A DNA stretch of 64,000 nucleotides from Chrysomallon squamiferum (lineage: Eukaryota; Mollusca; Gastropoda; Neomphalida; Peltospiridae), in assembly GCA_012295275.1 (NCBI GenBank), contig CM022675.1, positions 3,095,536-3,159,535 on the forward strand. Reading direction: 5' to 3'. This document shows, piece after piece, positions 60,456-64,000 of this stretch (position 1 is its first letter; each line of letters begins with the position of its first letter). The position numbers and the translations under genes were made by a program. A model generated the notes under the pieces. That model did not search any database. It had not been told where the DNA came from and was given only the letters and a program-made list of their open reading frames with translations.

Positions 60456-60615
60456 CTGTAATCCAACATATCTTACACTTGCAGTAGTTTTTGTATTGTT
60501 GACATTCGTAGTAACATCGGCTTGCCTGGTTGTCATATTTTGATTTGATAAATATTTTCAGATTTTGATGTTCATTTACTTCTCCAACATAATCCAAACA
60601 GTGGTGAGTTATCCG
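60456..60615 (-). pseudogene. Gene F first WSC exon with several indels
   Basis: It matches the 155-base exons of A and C but is five bases longer, through insertions in short A or G runs (TTTGGATTA, CATCAAAAT, CAAAATATG, CAAAAAC). The frame from the splice site ends at a TGA after about 14 codons. Splice sites are intact. Confidence 0.7.
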
Positions 60616-60852
60616 CTGCAAAACAAACTTTATTTGTTTAATATAATCAATTTTACAATGTAAGCAATAATTTTGTGTATATAAAATGTAGTCTTACACC
60701 CACACACACAAAATACACACATTCACACTCACACTCTCTCACACATAAAAAATTACATGCATTTATTTCTGATGTCTGCTGTGTTATTTGGACTTTCAAT
60801 AACCATACTAATAACAAAAATTACAGCAACTTATTTGATTATTTCTATTACT

Positions 60853-61080
60853 ATAATAATAATAATAATAACAACAACAACAACAACAACAACAAATAAA
60901 ACAATAACAACAACAACAATAATAACAATAACAACAACAATAATAATAATAAATAAAAATGATAATAATAATAAAAATGACAACAAAAAAAAAAAGTAAC
61001 AATAATAAAAAAACAACAACAAAATTTAATAAAAAGCAAATAAAAATAATAATAACAACATAAAAAATAAACCAAAACAA
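60853..61080. repeat. AAC/AAT low-complexity tract in a gene F intron
   Basis: Interspersed AAC, AAT and AAA runs that open long low-complexity frames on both strands. Not coding. Confidence 0.9.
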
Positions 61081-61186
61081 CAACAAAGAAAAACATTATA
61101 TATAATGTTGTTGCTAAAATATTTTTATTTGTCATCATCTTAATTTTTTTATCTTAATTATCTGTCTCAACAATAAGACATTTTGC

Positions 61187-61228
61187 ATCACGTGACTAGA
61201 TGCTATCCATCTCTATAGCAGGGAGAAA
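61187..61228 (-). promoter_or_regulatory. Conserved intronic block with CACGTG (gene F copy)
   Basis: GCATCACGTGACTAGATGCT with TATAGCAGGGAG close by. Related copies sit in the same intron (between CTLD1-N and the first WSC exon) at 19069-19105 in B, 27888-27925 and 28450-28490 in C module 2, and a weaker one near 4276-4306 in A. A second partial copy is at 61542-61585. The CACGTG core is an E-box. The function is unknown, and simple paralogy may explain the conservation. Confidence 0.3.
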
Positions 61229-61856
61229 AAATTAATATACCTCAAGTTTAATAAAATCTGTTTTTAATTTTCTACTTTTTTATTAAAGTAAATGTAAAAA
61301 AATAAAAAATAACTGCACATCATTAAACAATACTGACAAGTACATTTTTATATGATAAATACTACTAGTACTACTACTACTGTGATGATGATGATAATAA
61401 TGATGATGATAATAAAAAAAAATAATAAAAAAAAAATTAATAATTTCTAATAATTATTTTTAAATTAATAATTGTCAGGAACAATTAATTATTTTTCATA
61501 TTAATTAAATATTTTTTGTTGTGACGTATTTTAAATCAATATGACTAGATATTTATCCATCTCTTTTATAATTAGTAGGGAGTATTCCTTTATGTTTTTG
61601 TGATCGTACCTGCTCAGTTAACTAATAAATGTTTACTTCACCTGTCCACATCCATGAACTGTACTGAACTTTAGCTCCAATCCAATAAGATCCAGCTGTG
61701 ACATCACTCAGTGATGTAATATCTGACGTACTGTACAGTTGTTGTCCATGTTGATGACATGTATAAAACGCTGTATCCCATGTGACGTCATTTAATACAC
61801 GCAGAGTAGCTGTAATGAAACAGAATATATTTACTTATAAAACTAACTTTAAAATT

Positions 61857-61959
<103 letters not shown>

Positions 61960-62357
61960 GTCTGTCTGTCTGAAACTAGTGATTTTTGAGGGTCAGAGAT
62001 CTAAATATCAATTATATTTAAAAATTAATAATAATATACTTGCAAGACATTCGTAAATTATCAAAAATAACCGGGAAGTCTCACTTCATAAAATTTTAAC
62101 AACAAAAATAGGAAAATAAAAAAAAAATGTTTTCGTGTGTAATTAATATATTTTACCTGATGCAGAAATCAACTGACATAAAATCCCGCCGAAAATTGTA
62201 AGAAGCAGACGACTTGTAATCCACAGTTCAGCCATGACACCCTGTTAACTGTACAAGGAAGTAAAACATTGATCTATTTTTACAACACCCGTTTTTCGAG
62301 AAGATTAGTTTTGTAAAACGGTATAACGACTTCAAAAACTCCAGTAATACACGAACA

Positions 62358-62365
62358 TATTTATA
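62358..62365 (-). promoter_or_regulatory. TATA-like element upstream of gene F
   Basis: CGTATAAATATG on the minus strand, 123 bases before the ATG, as in A and C. Confidence 0.45.
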
Positions 62366-62969
62366 CGTAGATGATCGTAATTACCGAGGTAGTTAATACG
62401 TTTGAAATCTTATGTTAGACTGTTCATTAAAACACTTTTGTGTTTAACAAACCAGGAAGTGAACAGTGTGTCTGCTGTCCTAGAAAGAAAATAACTCACA
62501 CGTCTGCATTAAACAAACTTGCTAAATATAGACTAACTACCTGTTTGTTTTGTGTTCGTTTTTATGATGAAGATGAAATGTGTCGATGATAAAAGCTATA
62601 ATTATAATAATTCTGCCTTTATTATGAAGATGACGACCACGATGATGATTATAATTAAGATGATGTTGTTATTATGTTATGATCACGATCATGATGATAG
62701 AAAATTTAATGATTTTGATAATAATGAGAAATATAGAAGGACTGAAATTATTTAAATAGTTAAAGACACTAGAATTTGTGTTTAATGTGATTATTGTACT
62801 ACGTTTTCTGCCTAGAACAAGAAAGTAATACACACAAAGATACATACATATACATACACTACAGACACAAATATAGTTATAGTCATTCACAAATACACGC
62901 ATACGCACGTACATTCACACACACGTACATAGACACATACAGAAACATATCCACCTCTGTCAGTATGTA

Positions 62970-63612
62970 TACACACGTGTTTATGTGTCTGTATGTATTT
63001 CTCTGTATGTTTATGTTTATATATACACACGTGTTTATGTGTCTGTATGTGTATGTTTATATATACACACATGTTTATGTGACTGTATGTATTTCTCTGT
63101 ATGTGTATGTTTATATATACACACATGTTTATGTGTCTGTATGTATTTCTGTGTGTATGTTTATATATACACACATGTTTATGTGTCTGTATGTATTTCT
63201 CTGTATGTGTATGTTTATATATACACATGTGTTTATGTGTCTGTATGTATTTCTCTGTATGTGTATGTTTATATATACACACGTGTTTATGTGTCTGTAT
63301 GTATTTCTCTGTATGTGTATGTTTATATATACACACGTGTTTATGTGTCTGTATGTATTTCTCTGTATGTGTATGTTTATATATACACACGTGTTTATGT
63401 GTCTGTATGTATTTCTCTGTATGTGTATGTTTAGATATATACACATGTCTATGTGTCTGTATGTATTTCTCTGTATGTGTATGTTTATATATACACACGT
63501 GTTTGTGTGTCTGTATGTATTTCTCAGTATGTGTATGTTTAGATATATACACACGTGTTTATGTGTCTGTATGTATTTCTCAGTATGTGTATGTTTATAT
63601 ATATACAAGTGT
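62970..63612. repeat. Tandem satellite upstream of gene F (about 12 units of 54 bp)
   Basis: This is the inverted copy of the 21450-22200 satellite, with unit pieces TGTATGTATTTCTCTGTATG and TTTATATATACACACGTGTT. It is very regular, so recent expansion or exchange is likely. Long open frames on both strands are repeat artefacts. Confidence 0.95.
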
Positions 63613-63769
63613 TTATGTAGATGCACATATATACCTACGTTCATATTTAACACAGAAACACGATGACATAAACTGTATAACAATTATTCCGTCACTGCTG
63701 TCCACTTTTCTCTGTTTCTTTTCCTTTTCAGTTTTTTAATATTTCATTTGATGACCTCTTTTTCTTTCT

Positions 63770-64000
63770 ACCTCTTGTTATATTTCGTTAACACAAATAG
63801 AAAACTGAATAACGCAAGCTAATTTAAAATTGATATTTTAAACTGAACAACAAAGAAACAGATGATTTATAAAAATAAATAAATAATAAATAAAAAGAAC
63901 ACACAGAAAACAGGTTTAGCAAGTTTATTTTCTTTTAAGGATAGCAAAGTCTGATGTAAGATTTCAAACGAGAAATAACTCGGAATAATTGTTATACAGT
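63770..64000 (+). other. Far-upstream flank of a probable next plus-strand receptor gene
   Basis: TTTAGCAAGTTTATTTTCTT and GATGTAAGATTTCAAACGAG match, in plus orientation, the DNA 120-310 bases upstream of gene C (22525-22700). No coding exon is inside the window. Confidence 0.4.

Noticed and set aside
62794-63739. Long frames on both strands near the right edge
   Set aside because: Same satellite as above in inverted orientation; repeat artefact.

Overview
The window is animal nuclear DNA. Genes are split into short exons with GT-AG introns. The intergenic DNA is very AT-rich and full of microsatellites, and the transposons are animal types (Tc1/mariner, hAT of the ZBED5/SCAND3-like kind, and a KRBA2/SCAND3-like integrase gene). 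No host gene here fixes the species. A dense cluster of polymorphic-looking lectin/WSC transmembrane receptors on such a background fits a mollusc, perhaps a freshwater snail; this is inference, roughly 50% confidence.

The window is essentially one receptor gene cluster. Five paralogous genes or gene fragments can be assembled exon by exon: A (minus, 1-5028, 3' end off the window), B (minus, 11740-19668), C (plus, 22823-33258), D (minus, 36922 to the N gap at 50518, 5' half missing) and F (minus, 54537-62235, damaged). The shared plan is signal peptide, first half of a C-type lectin-like domain (CTLD1-N), a two-exon WSC-like domain, second half of that lectin domain (CTLD1-C), a complete second lectin domain (CTLD2, two exons), short Ser/Thr-rich stalk exons, one transmembrane exon and a cytoplasmic tail exon. 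Nearly all introns are phase 1, so whole modules can be duplicated or lost without breaking the frame, and the locus shows several such events. Gene C has two complete lectin/WSC modules behind one signal peptide, ending in a short three-tyrosine tail. B, D and F carry a different, long tail with many tyrosine motifs (YNHI, YNHL, SDYDEI, DYELA). The signalling partners are not visible. Two tail types on related ectodomains in one cluster resemble paired or diversified innate immune receptors.

Layout. 1-5028 gene A. 5859-7930 a broken hAT element. About 8030-8230 a Tc1 fragment. 8340-11739 intergenic DNA and the 3' flank of B. 11740-19668 gene B. 19669-22822 the head-to-head B/C intergenic region, filled with ACATAC-type satellite. 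22823-33258 gene C. 34133-35595 a Tc1/mariner element with both inverted repeats and TA duplications. 36922-50517 gene D, one intron of which is swollen to 10.5 kb by an integrase-type transposon gene whose coding region contains an 8.1 kb minisatellite. 50518-50717 a run of N. 50718-54536 the 3' flank of F. 54537-62235 gene F. 62236-64000 the F 5' flank with the same satellite as upstream of C, inverted. The last ~120 bases resemble the far upstream flank of these genes, so a further plus-strand member probably lies just beyond the right edge.

All products, exon boundaries and homologies were read by eye from the sequence. No search, alignment program or RNA data was used.
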